Shown here piece by piece: positions 7,877 to 16,480 of a stretch of DNA of 30,341 nt. The notes under the pieces were generated by a model, which was not told the origin of the DNA, did not search any database, and worked only from the letters and a program-made list of their open reading frames with translations. The stretch is from JAWXCB01 sp034440455 (GTDB lineage: Bacteria > Bacteroidota > Bacteroidia > Chitinophagales > CAIOSU01): assembly GCA_034440455.1 (NCBI GenBank), contig JAWXCB010000001.1, positions 1-30,341 on the forward strand, in the 5' to 3' direction. How positions within the stretch are numbered: the first letter of the stretch is position 1; each line of letters begins with the position of its first letter. The position numbers were made by a program, and so were the translations under genes.

Positions 7877-8468
7877 GCGCGTGGTCATCCAATACACTCA
7901 ACGCCTCTTCCAAATTTTGACCAAAGCTGATAATACCATCCTGATGTCCTGCCATCACAAGCAATTTTTTCTCTTTCAAATCTGACGAGCTATAGAGCCG
8001 CTCCACTTCCTTGCACATTTCAATTGTACCGTAAGGCGTTGCCTCGCTTGTTGTCGGCACTTTATATTTTAACTTCTCCCACATTGCGTGATGGTGAATG
8101 TGAATCACACTCTGAATATTTTTATCCAGCGCATAAAAAATCGCGTGTGTTAGCGATTCAGCAGAAGCCTTTACGGGTCCATTGCATGCCACGCTGTTGT
8201 TTGCGAAATCAATTTTCGTCACCATCGTGAAGTGTCGCGCGGATAAGCGTTTCAGTCCTCCGGTTTGTGTGCCGCTGATGATAAATTGATTGCTGTTTTG
8301 ATAACGTATGCTGATGTTCCCGTAACCTACGCCTTCCGTGATTCCGATATATTTTCTCTGAAAGCAGCTATTGCGGTAGCGCACAATCTCTGAGGTAGTT
8401 TCTTTAAGTAATAAAGCGGTTTGCTGCCAGCGCAGGTCAAATTTGATATAGCCTTCATCAAGCGCCAT
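7860..8468 (-). CDS. Class II aldolase/adducin family protein
   Basis: 202 aa. Family marks are YGNISIRY (phosphate-binding GNxS), IISGTQTGGLKRL, and HIHHHAMW near 121-128, which supplies zinc-binding histidines in the place of the usual HxHP. ATPYGTIEM and MAGHQDGIISFG (third His region) follow. The family includes fuculose/rhamnulose-phosphate aldolases and dehydratases; the substrate cannot be told from sequence. The last residues (LRHAE) and the stop are encoded by one arm of the dispersed repeat at 7790-7876, so the C-terminus may have been altered by repeat insertion. It is divergent from the TMTC-like gene. Confidence 0.85.
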   Translation of the reverse strand: MALDEGYIKFDLRWQQTALLLKETTSEIVRYRNSCFQRKYIGITEGVGYGNISIRYQNSNQFIISGTQTGGLKRLSARHFTMVTKIDFANNSVACNGPVKASAESLTHAIFYALDKNIQSVIHIHHHAMWEKLKYKVPTTSEATPYGTIEMCKEVERLYSSSDLKEKKLLVMAGHQDGIISFGQNLEEALSVLDDHALRHAE

Positions 8469-8481
8469 CTTTCTAATAGAA

Positions 8482-8597
8482 TGTTTGAAGTTTAAAGTTG
8501 GTTAGAATTCAACAGTTGGACTCAATATTCAACATTACACTTGATAATTTGTGAAACTTCTTACAGCTTAAAACTTATAACTTAGAACTTAAAACTT
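8482..8597. repeat. Heptad repeat tract between divergent genes
   Basis: On the plus strand, three units beginning at 8482 fit NGTTNNN. Closer to the downstream ATG, six perfect units (8556, 8563, 8570, 8577, 8584, 8591) all fit ANNNCTT and end three bases before ATG 8601. The middle is looser. Read toward the aldolase start on the minus strand, the left part also becomes AACTT-type heptads, so each divergent gene has the same wording just before its start codon. Confidence 0.7.
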
Positions 8598-8600
8598 TGC

Positions 8601-10550
8601 ATGTCGCAACAAAAAGAAAAACTCACGCGCAAGGAAAAGGTCGCCCTGCATTCTCAGGAATTAAAAGAAGTAAAGAAACACAAGGTAACCACCACGCAGA
8701 ATAAGCAGCATCGCTTCATGCTTGGAATCGCGCTAGCGGTGGTGGCTTTCCTGCTCTATGTAAATACACTCGGACATGAGTTTGTGCTTGATGATTCCAA
8801 CGCGGTGACGGAAAATCATATCGTGAAGCAGGGCGTGAAGGGCATTGGCGAGTTGCTCTCTACCGATTATCGCGCGGGCTATTGGACAGCGAAAGGCACG
8901 CTCTATAGGCCGCTGTCATTGGTGATGTTTGCAATTGAGTGGGAGTTGTTTCCCAACAATCCGTTTCCGGGGCATTTGATGAACGTGCTGTTCTATGCGC
9001 TCACTGCGTATCTATTATTCATGCTGCTTTGTAGGCTGATGCCTGCGGTGTCGCTGATTGTTCCATTCCTTATCACGCTGCTGTTCACCGTGCATCCGAT
9101 ACATACGGAGGTGGTTGCAAACATTAAGAGCCGCGATGAAATTCTTTCGTTTCTGTTTGTGCTTGCTGGACTACATCTGGGGTTAAATTATTTGAAAAAT
9201 GAAAAGATGAGCGCGCTGATTGGCGCGGCTGCTTGCTATTTTTTCTCGTTCATGGCGAAGGAGAGCTCTATCACGATGCTGGCTGCAATTCCGGTGATGT
9301 TGTATTTCTTTACGGATGTTCCATTGCGGAAAAATCTTTTGGTGACTGGATTTTTTGTTGGCGGGGCAGTGGTTTATTTAATGCTGAGGAAAATTGTGCT
9401 GGGTGAAATCAGCGATGTTTCGGATGTACTGCTGATTGATAATTTTCTGATTGCAGCAAAAGATTTCTCTGCGAAAACTGCAACAGCAGTGATGATACTT
9501 GGGAAATATCTTGGGCTGTTATTCTTCCCGCACCCGCTTTCGATTGATTACGCTTACAACCAAATTCCGATAGTAAGCTGGACAAATTTCAAACCGTTGC
9601 TTTCGCTTGCCGCATATCTTGTCTTAGCTGGTGTTGCATTGTGGAGATGGAAGAAAAAAGAGTTGTGGGTGTTCGGTATTTTGTTTTATCTCATTTCTAT
9701 TTCGCTCTTTTCAAATATGCTTATCACGATTGGCTCCGGCTTTGGCGAACGGTTTTTGTATGTGCCCTCTCTTGGATTTTGTATCACTATTGTTGCATTG
9801 CTTGCCGTATTTCTGAAAACGAAAAGCACTGAAAAGTTATCGGGATTATTTACGGAGAATAAAATTCTTGTCGCCCTTGTCGCGCTGCTGAGTGTAGCAG
9901 GTTCCGCGCATACGATTGCAAGGAACAACGCATGGAAAGACCATTACGCCATTTATTCATCGGATGTAAAACATGCGCCAAACAGCGCGCGCCTGCATTA
10001 TTGGTATGCGAACGAAATAATGAAAGTGAAAGCAGTACCCGCGCCCAGCGAACAGGAGAAATTAAAATATCTTGATGAATCAATTGCGGAATATAATGCC
10101 GCGCTGAAAATTTACCCTGATTATCCGGATGCCTTTGGGCAGCGCGGACTTGCTTATTATCGTAAGAAAAATTACGAACAGGCAATTGCAGATTACAAGC
10201 GCGCCATTGATTTAAAAGTCGGACAGTGGAAGGTTTATAATAATCTCGGTGTTATTTATGGCGAGCAGAACAATTTGCAGGAAGCGATGAAATATTTCAA
10301 TCTCGCGCTGAAAATTGATACGCGCTTTCCCGACCCTTACACGAACATCGCCAAAACATACCTGATGATGGGCGATTATCAAAATGCAATGAAATATTGC
10401 TTTGAAACGCTGAAATACACTACCGAAGAAATGCTCGACATCAAGCAGGAAATGTATTCTTACCTCGCGCTGTGCTATGAAAAATTAGGCGACACTGCCA
10501 ATCAGCAGAAATATGAGCAGATAGCGAAGCAGTTTGCTCCGAAGAAGTAA
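8601..10550 (+). CDS. TMTC-like membrane glycosyltransferase (GT-C fold) with C-terminal TPRs
   Basis: 649 aa. A lysine-rich cytoplasmic N-terminus (1-38) leads to a first membrane helix (about 39-55), then a periplasmic loop with FVLDDSNAVTENHIV, whose DD pair is where GT-C enzymes keep catalytic acids. YRPLSLVMFAIEW, GHLMNVLFYAL, HPIHTEVVANIKSRDE and LFFPHPLSIDYAY are hallmarks of the TMTC group (transmembrane and TPR; family GT105 in eukaryotes). About ten more hydrophobic helices run to near residue 440. Residues about 480-645 are TPRs (YPDYPDAFGQRGLAYY, YNNLGVIYGEQNNLQEAMKYF). The likely role is lipid-linked sugar transfer to exported proteins; donor and acceptor are unknown. ATG is directly preceded by a heptad repeat tract. 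Confidence 0.85.
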   Translation: MSQQKEKLTRKEKVALHSQELKEVKKHKVTTTQNKQHRFMLGIALAVVAFLLYVNTLGHEFVLDDSNAVTENHIVKQGVKGIGELLSTDYRAGYWTAKGTLYRPLSLVMFAIEWELFPNNPFPGHLMNVLFYALTAYLLFMLLCRLMPAVSLIVPFLITLLFTVHPIHTEVVANIKSRDEILSFLFVLAGLHLGLNYLKNEKMSALIGAAACYFFSFMAKESSITMLAAIPVMLYFFTDVPLRKNLLVTGFFVGGAVVYLMLRKIVLGEISDVSDVLLIDNFLIAAKDFSAKTATAVMILGKYLGLLFFPHPLSIDYAYNQIPIVSWTNFKPLLSLAAYLVLAGVALWRWKKKELWVFGILFYLISISLFSNMLITIGSGFGERFLYVPSLGFCITIVALLAVFLKTKSTEKLSGLFTENKILVALVALLSVAGSAHTIARNNAWKDHYAIYSSDVKHAPNSARLHYWYANEIMKVKAVPAPSEQEKLKYLDESIAEYNAALKIYPDYPDAFGQRGLAYYRKKNYEQAIADYKRAIDLKVGQWKVYNNLGVIYGEQNNLQEAMKYFNLALKIDTRFPDPYTNIAKTYLMMGDYQNAMKYCFETLKYTTEEMLDIKQEMYSYLALCYEKLGDTANQQKYEQIAKQFAPKK

Positions 10551-10569
10551 GTAAAAACGTCATTAGACT

Positions 10570-10670
10570 TCTACCGTGGACATCCGTCCGAACGCCAGCC
10601 GGACAAAAATCATTCCCGTCCGAATGTATCCATTCGATACGGGCAGGCTGACGGGGATTCATTAGTGCGG
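10570..10670. repeat. Dispersed palindromic repeat cluster
   Basis: GTCCG...CGGAC and a larger imperfect hairpin, CCCGTcCGAATG (10615-10626) against CATTCGatACGGG (10631-10643), lie between the convergent TMTC-like gene and the broken Omp28-like gene. A second pairing, ATTCCCGTC with GACGGGGAT, overlaps the first, so alternative folds are possible. No T-run follows. No gene is seen. Confidence 0.5.
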
Positions 10671-10690
10671 GCTACAAAAACATCAATACA

Positions 10691-11764
10691 TCACTCAATC
10701 AACACCTTCTCCGTAGCGATTGCGATTCCGTCTGTAATCGTCAACAGGTAAATGCCCGGAGTATTTCCAACGTGCGCTGACTTATCAAGCATGATTGTTT
10801 GCGTTGCCCCAAACATGGAGCTATTGACTGATGAAATAGTTTTTCCGCCAAGGTCTTACACTGTCACGGTTAACATGCCGCCTGCCTGTTGCACATCAGC
10901 CTCAACGCGAATGCTGCCTGCGGAAACGGTGGGATATACTTTTACATGAAGTATTTCAGCCGCCTGCAAGATGCCGGTGGGTTCGGCTACTCTTTTTTGA
11001 GTGCAGTTCACATACACGTATTTCGTGCCGACTTTTTTCCAAATCATACACACTGCCCACACATCGGAACGTACCCAGCTTGCATCGAGATTGTAAGTGA
11101 ATGTTTCATCCGCTTCGGTGTCCGAAGTGATGGAGCCATTGAATGCCTGCATGCCAAAGTTGCTGCCGGTAGTCATGGCGAATTGAATCACTTTGTTCTG
11201 CCACCTGTCAATGTATCCCTGTCCCTGCAAGTTTTGCTCTGCATAGAGATTATCAAGGCTGATGTAGGCGGCTACATAATATTCGCCAGTGGTGTCGGTG
11301 AAGAAGCGCGTCTTGCTATTCACCGTGAGACTGTTACCGCTCACAGTAAAATCAAAACCTACATTAGCGATAGGCTGTGATTGCCATGCCGCATTTACTG
11401 CATTGGCTCCATTTGTTTTCGATTGGGTGACATTGTCGCCCTGTGTTGAATATTCCATTTCGTTCACTCCGTTTATATAATACTCAGGAGTAGAAGTGCT
11501 GGATTCAAACTGTTCATAAATTGCTTTTGTGGTGGGCGTGTATAAATCGCTTGATGTGCTGAAATGCAACTGGAATAGGAGCGCCTTTGAATCATTTTAC
11601 GTAATAATATCATCCCAATTGGTGGCGTCCCACGCGCCACAATACTGACACCAAGTGGCGGTCATTTTGCAGACAAGGGCTCGCTGTGTTTGCTATACCT
11701 GCTGTGCGGTTGCCGGAGCAAGAGAAGATAAAAATGCGATGATGAGGGTGGTGCAGTTTTTCAA
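10691..11764 (-). pseudogene. Thioredoxin/Omp28-like T9SS protein interrupted by three in-frame stops
   Basis: A single frame of 358 codons runs from TTG 11764 to TGA 10693-10691 with no frameshift, but it is cut by TAG at 11695-11693, TAA at 11599-11597 and TAA at 10858-10856. In order it reads: signal peptide (KNCTTLIIAFLSSLAPATAQ), a thioredoxin-like CxxC site (TATWCQYCGAW), TPEYYINGVNE, a beta-rich middle (FDFTVSGNSLTVNSK, YYVAAYISLDN), and a T9SS type-A tail ending IYLLTITDG...TEKVLIE. The layout matches Omp28-type Bacteroidota surface proteins. The third stop sits where the tail motif YDLxG needs Tyr (TVTV-stop-DLGG; the neighbouring gene at 15152 has LYDLSG). No in-frame ATG exists, so TTG may be the true start or a lost ATG. 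The longest intact piece begins at 11569. Confidence 0.8.
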
Positions 11765-11939
11765 TTTTTAGGTTTTAGTTACTCTAATGTATAAAAATAT
11801 CATAAAACCAAAAAATGCGCAGTATGTCAGCAAAATGGATAGTAGTGTTGAGAAGCAGTGATAACATCAATTTATCCATTAGCGCTTATCAATCAAAATA
11901 GTAACTTAGGCTTCACTTTTTAAAAGCTCTCTTGAACCT

Positions 11940-14900
11940 ATGAAAAGAATACTATCTTCTTTCCTGCTCTTCATCCCTACCCTTCTTTTTTCACAACCCT
12001 GCTCCACAACCAATGCTACCGGTTGCGATTGCCCTGATGGCAGCGCGGTGTGCGAGTTGCAACCCGACATCACCATCTCATGGTATGCGCTGGAGAATTA
12101 TGATAACGGACCTACCGAGTATTCACAAACCGGAAACGGACAAGAAAACGGCAGGCTGCGCCTCACCGGCTCTACTCCTAATATTGGCTGGGGTCCGCTT
12201 ACTGTGCGCGGTGTGGATGCAAACGGCTATCGTTCGTTTGTGTGCGGCACCGATACATTCAGTATAAATGATCCGGGTTCAAACGTAGAATTCACTTGTC
12301 CTAATGGAAATCCGGAACCAAAACAGATTATCTACCAGCGCGTGTACCAAAAGAATAATGGCGCAATGACTTACTATGAGCATGAAAGCGGCACAATGAC
12401 ATACCATCCAACGCATGGACACAACCATGTGGATGATTGGGCGGTGTTTACATTGCGCGTTCAAAACCCGAATGAACCGGACACGCTCAAGTGGCCTATC
12501 ATTGGCACAGGCGCAAAGATTGGATTTTGTTTAATGGACTACGGCAGTTGTGATAACTACGTGGGGCATTGCAGGGATAACCAAACATATAGCGGTGGCA
12601 CCGTGCTCACAAGCGGCAATTTTCCAAATTATGGATTGGGAGGCGGGCAATACAACTGCTCGCCAATCGAGCAAGGAATTTCTGTTGGTTATACAGACAT
12701 CTATAGCGAAAACCTTGATGGCATGTGGATTGATATTCCGCCTTCTGTTTGCAATGGCGATTATTGGATTGTGATGGAAGTGGACCCGAATGATAATTTC
12801 ATTGAGATGAATGATGGCAACAACTGGGCTGCCATTCCATTTGAACTTACTAAACAATTGCCTGTCGGTTCCGCTGTTGCTGAAATCACGCTGGATAAAA
12901 GCCCCTTTGTGTGCAGCGGCTCATCCGTAACACTTGAAGCAAATATCGCAACAAGCTACCTGTGGTCAACTGGCGACACGACTGCTTCTATTTCCATAAA
13001 TACTCCGGGCGATTATTTTGTGGAAACAAGCTCGCTATGCGGGCAGGCTGTTTCTGATACGCTCACGATTGCCGAAATTAATTCAGCCATTACATTAACA
13101 GAAGAAGATACCACATGCGTTGGCGGCATTGCAACGCTCGTTGCAGAAGGCACAGGCGAAGTGACTTGGTTTGATGCTGCAACAGGCGGCAATTTTTTAC
13201 AAAGCGGAACAAGCTTCGCCATTCCTGATTTACAAACAGCGCAAACATTCTATGCAGAAAATTATTCTGAAATTCCAGGCACGGTAGCTCACAGCCAGCC
13301 GACTAATCATTCGGGGGTAAGCAATTTCAGCGCAACACAATTCAGTTCCTATCTCATTTTTAATTGCTTCACAGCGTTCACGCTGAAGAGCGTGAAGGTT
13401 TACACCGACTTGGCGGGCGTTCGGTTGATTGAATGGAGAAGCAGCAACGGCACAGTGCTGGCAGATACAAGCGTCTATATCAGCGCGGGAACATCGCGCA
13501 TCAATCTTGATTTCAATATTGTTCCCGGAACAAATTACCAGCTTGGAACAAACGCGAGCATGAACAATAGCAGCTTCGGCTACAACAGTCCCGCGCTCAA
13601 GCGCACAAGCAGCGGAGTGAACTATCCCTTCAATATCACCGATGTGCTTTCCATTTATAATTCAGATAACGGAACTACTTTCTATTATTATTTCTATGAC
13701 TGGGAAATCGAGTATGGCGCGGCATCATGCGTTAGCGCACGTACGCCTGTGCAAGCGGTTGCTTCGCCTGCCCCTGCGGTTTCCATCACCGGACTTGATA
13801 CCTCTTATCAAATCAGCGCAGACATTATCACAATGGATGGACAGCCCGCAGGCGGCTCATTCAGCGGTGATGGCGTTTCAGGAAATACATTTGACCCCGC
13901 GCAGGCTGGTCTTGGAATTCACAGCGTTACTTATTCATACACTGATACGCTGGGTTGTTCCGGCAGCGCAAGCATTGATGTGTATGTGCGCATCGGTCAA
14001 ATTATAGCAAACGCGGGTGGCGATACAGAAATTTGTATTGGTGAAAATACCACGCTGACTGCAACAGGTGGCACCCAATTCAATTGGAATACGGGCGAGC
14101 AAACAGCAAGCATCACAGTAAGTCCGGTTGTGACAACAACATATACCGTTACGGTTTCGGATGATTTTGGAAGTTCAGATGTGGCGATTGCAGCCGTTAC
14201 TGTAAACTCTTTGCCGGTGGTAAATATTTTAGGATTGGCTGCGGAATATTTTCAGAATGAAAATGCGGTTACGCTCACCGGCTCGCCTGCCGGAGGAACA
14301 TTTGCAGGCGATGGAATTTCGGGAAATGATTTTGACCCTGCACAAGCAGGAATCGGCTTGCACGATATAACATACAGCTATGCAGATGCAAACAGTTGCG
14401 CGGCAGTTGACAGCGAGCAGGTGCTTGTAAAGCAGTCACAGGTTACGGCAAGCGCTGGCGATGATGAAGCAATTTGTTTGAATGAAAACGTAACGCTCAC
14501 CGCATCAGGCGGAACGCAATATGAATGGAACACAGGCGAACAAAGCGCTGCAATAACAGTCAACCCCGCGCAAACCACTACCTACTCCGTTACCGTTTCA
14601 GATAATTTCGGCAGTTCGGATGCAGCGGATGTAACAGTAACTGTAAATCCATTGCCCATTGTTGACTTCACCGGATTGGCTGCGGAATATTTTGTGAATG
14701 ATGCAGCAACAACATTAGTTGGCTCGCCTGCGGGAGGAACCTTTAGCGGATTGGGAGTTTCTGAAAATACATTCACTCCTGCCAATGCGGGAATCGGAGG
14801 TCCCTACCCTATCATCTATTCTTATGCTGATGCAAACAGTTGTGTAAATACTGAGGAGAAAACAGTTTTGGTGAAAGAAATAACAAGCGCGCATTCCCTG

Positions 14901-15155
14901 CTCACAGGCAACATTCGCGTTTATCCAAATCCAGCGCAGCATTGGGTGATGCTTGACTTTTCCGGATTGAAAGGAAAAGATGTTGTTGTGAAAATGTGGA
15001 ACTCCATCGGAAAAGAACTGATTGTTTTTCCTTTATCGCTCATAGAAAATAATGTGCAATCAAAACTTGATTTGGCGACAATTCCAACAGGAATTTATTT
15101 TCTTGAGGTTGTAACTTCCGAAGGAACATTCATTCAAAAAGTGGTGCGCGAGTGA
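11940..15155 (+). CDS. Secreted lysyl-oxidase-like protein with Ig-like repeats and T9SS sorting domain
   Basis: 1071 aa. Signal peptide 1-18 (MKRILSSFLLFIPTLLFS). A Cys-rich lysyl-oxidase-like domain spans about 85-300: the copper-site-like HPTHGHNHVDDW (156-167), GFCLMDYGSCD, and WIDIPPSVCNGDYWIVMEVDPNDNFIEMNDGNN, which matches the family's conserved end. An Ig-like domain (about 305-375), a lectin/jelly-roll-like segment (about 440-600) and alternating modules follow. The modules are three copies of SPAGGTFxGxGxSxNxFxPAxAG and two of GGTQxxWNTGEQxAxITV. The final ~75 residues are a type-A T9SS domain (VYPNPAQHWVML ... GIYFLEV). Copper-dependent lysine oxidation is possible, but the cofactor Lys/Tyr pair is not established. 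Its TGA overlaps the next start. Confidence 0.88.
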   Translation: MKRILSSFLLFIPTLLFSQPCSTTNATGCDCPDGSAVCELQPDITISWYALENYDNGPTEYSQTGNGQENGRLRLTGSTPNIGWGPLTVRGVDANGYRSFVCGTDTFSINDPGSNVEFTCPNGNPEPKQIIYQRVYQKNNGAMTYYEHESGTMTYHPTHGHNHVDDWAVFTLRVQNPNEPDTLKWPIIGTGAKIGFCLMDYGSCDNYVGHCRDNQTYSGGTVLTSGNFPNYGLGGGQYNCSPIEQGISVGYTDIYSENLDGMWIDIPPSVCNGDYWIVMEVDPNDNFIEMNDGNNWAAIPFELTKQLPVGSAVAEITLDKSPFVCSGSSVTLEANIATSYLWSTGDTTASISINTPGDYFVETSSLCGQAVSDTLTIAEINSAITLTEEDTTCVGGIATLVAEGTGEVTWFDAATGGNFLQSGTSFAIPDLQTAQTFYAENYSEIPGTVAHSQPTNHSGVSNFSATQFSSYLIFNCFTAFTLKSVKVYTDLAGVRLIEWRSSNGTVLADTSVYISAGTSRINLDFNIVPGTNYQLGTNASMNNSSFGYNSPALKRTSSGVNYPFNITDVLSIYNSDNGTTFYYYFYDWEIEYGAASCVSARTPVQAVASPAPAVSITGLDTSYQISADIITMDGQPAGGSFSGDGVSGNTFDPAQAGLGIHSVTYSYTDTLGCSGSASIDVYVRIGQIIANAGGDTEICIGENTTLTATGGTQFNWNTGEQTASITVSPVVTTTYTVTVSDDFGSSDVAIAAVTVNSLPVVNILGLAAEYFQNENAVTLTGSPAGGTFAGDGISGNDFDPAQAGIGLHDITYSYADANSCAAVDSEQVLVKQSQVTASAGDDEAICLNENVTLTASGGTQYEWNTGEQSAAITVNPAQTTTYSVTVSDNFGSSDAADVTVTVNPLPIVDFTGLAAEYFVNDAATTLVGSPAGGTFSGLGVSENTFTPANAGIGGPYPIIYSYADANSCVNTEEKTVLVKEITSAHSLLTGNIRVYPNPAQHWVMLDFSGLKGKDVVVKMWNSIGKELIVFPLSLIENNVQSKLDLATIPTGIYFLEVVTSEGTFIQKVVRE
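13795..14830 (+). repeat. Internal tandem Ig-like modules of the lysyl-oxidase-like gene
   Basis: Two module types alternate: SPAGG-type modules at about 13795-13990, 14220-14400 and 14650-14835, and WNTGEQ-type modules at about 13995-14215 and 14435-14645. The combined period is near 430-440 bp. The last copy has gained a GGPYP insertion and lost the Cys-preceded ending. This is duplication inside a surface protein stalk. Confidence 0.75.
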
Positions 15156-16387
15156 AGTTGCTCTTTGTTCAATCAATCCTCTTCCTCTCTTTTCACAGTT
15201 TTCTCTTTGCCCAGCAAATCATTTCTTACGATACTACGAATTCCGGCATTCCTGATAACACAGTGCGGGCGCTGACAAAAGCCGCTGACGGCTCGCTTTG
15301 GGTTGGCACCGATTTCGGACTCGCGCATTTAAAAAATTCCTTGTGGACGGTTTATCAAACCACTAATTCGCAACTGCCCGATGATTGCATCCGAAGTATC
15401 GCAGAAGATAACGAAGGAAATATCTGGATAGGCACATTTGTCGGAGGACTTGCTGTGCTGCGTGATACCGGAATTCATGTATTCAATACTTCCAATTCAC
15501 CTTTGCCAAGCAATCATGTACGCGCCATCGCTTTTGATTCGGCAGGCGCATGGATTGGAACCACGTTTGGCTTGGCATATTTGAAAGACACCACATGGGA
15601 AGTTTTTAACACGACTAATTCCCCGCTTTTATCCAACAATATCACTTCTATTCATCTTGATACAATGAACAGAGTATGGGCGGGAACCATCAACGGAGGC
15701 TTGGCGCGTGTGGAGGAAAAGGGGTGGATTATTTATCGCAACAGCAACTCCGGTATTCCCGACAACAGCGTTCTTGATTTAGCGCATGATGCTGACAACA
15801 ACCTCTGGATGGTGACGCCCACTGGCGGTGTTGCCGCATATAATGGCAACACGTGGCTCACCTTTAACATTGCAAACTCCAACAGTCCAACGAACAGTTA
15901 CAACGGCATCGCGCTTGCGCCTGATGACAGAAAATATTTCTCCACCATTGCCAATGGCTTAGTGATTTACAACGGCAATAATAATTGGGAAAATTATACC
16001 GTTGCCAACTCCACGCTTCCGCAAGATGAATTGCTCTGCATTGAAATGGGCGATTCCACTTGCGTATGGATGGGAACGCAGAATAGCGGCTTGGTGCGCT
16101 TTTGCGAAACCGACACATCGGTAAATATTGCTGAAAGAAAAGATTGGAGTTACTTTATTTCAAATCCCGTTTCTTCAACATTGAACATCAACTTTTTGAG
16201 CTTATCCATCTCGCGCATTGAACTTAATCTCTATGACCTGAGCGGCAGAAACCGCATTACCTTCCATTCAACCGGCAACGCAATCGCTATTCCTCTTTCA
16301 GGAATTGAGCAGGGAATTTATTTGCTCGAAATCAAAGTCGAAGGAAAAAGAGAAATAGTGAAAGTGCTGGTTGTTAATTCAAAATAA
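15152..16387 (+). CDS. Secreted beta-propeller protein with T9SS sorting domain
   Basis: 411 aa. Starts with GTG inside the stop of the previous gene (4-nt GTGA overlap), implying translational coupling. Signal peptide about 1-20 (LLFVQSILFLSFHSFLFAQ). Residues about 25-320 are about seven repeats of the two-component-regulator propeller type: LWVGTDFGLAHL, NIWIGTFVGGLAVL, AWIGTTFGLAYL, VWAGTINGGLARV, LWMVTPTGGVAAY, each followed by W-x-x-Y/F-x-x-x-N-S. The last ~75 residues are a type-A T9SS tail (ISNPVSSTLNINF, LYDLSGRN, GIYLLEIKVEG). It has propeller but no kinase or DNA-binding part, so it is a secreted surface protein rather than a sensor, likely a partner of the lysyl-oxidase-like protein. 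Confidence 0.9.
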   Translation: MKLLFVQSILFLSFHSFLFAQQIISYDTTNSGIPDNTVRALTKAADGSLWVGTDFGLAHLKNSLWTVYQTTNSQLPDDCIRSIAEDNEGNIWIGTFVGGLAVLRDTGIHVFNTSNSPLPSNHVRAIAFDSAGAWIGTTFGLAYLKDTTWEVFNTTNSPLLSNNITSIHLDTMNRVWAGTINGGLARVEEKGWIIYRNSNSGIPDNSVLDLAHDADNNLWMVTPTGGVAAYNGNTWLTFNIANSNSPTNSYNGIALAPDDRKYFSTIANGLVIYNGNNNWENYTVANSTLPQDELLCIEMGDSTCVWMGTQNSGLVRFCETDTSVNIAERKDWSYFISNPVSSTLNINFLSLSISRIELNLYDLSGRNRITFHSTGNAIAIPLSGIEQGIYLLEIKVEGKREIVKVLVVNSK

Positions 16388-16480
16388 GTATTACAACACC
16401 CTCCAACATAATTAGCTAACACCTCGTCCATTTCCTTTTCCCATCTATTCTTTTCATCTTTAACCTCTACAAAAATTCAC

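Noticed and set aside
13795..14830. CRISPR-like or intergenic repeats
   Set aside because: They are in-frame protein modules of about 430 bp period inside one secreted protein gene.
16388..16480. Pyrimidine-rich leader of the CNT gene as another heptad tract
   Set aside because: Comparing bases seven apart gives no consistent agreement; it is only C/T-rich.
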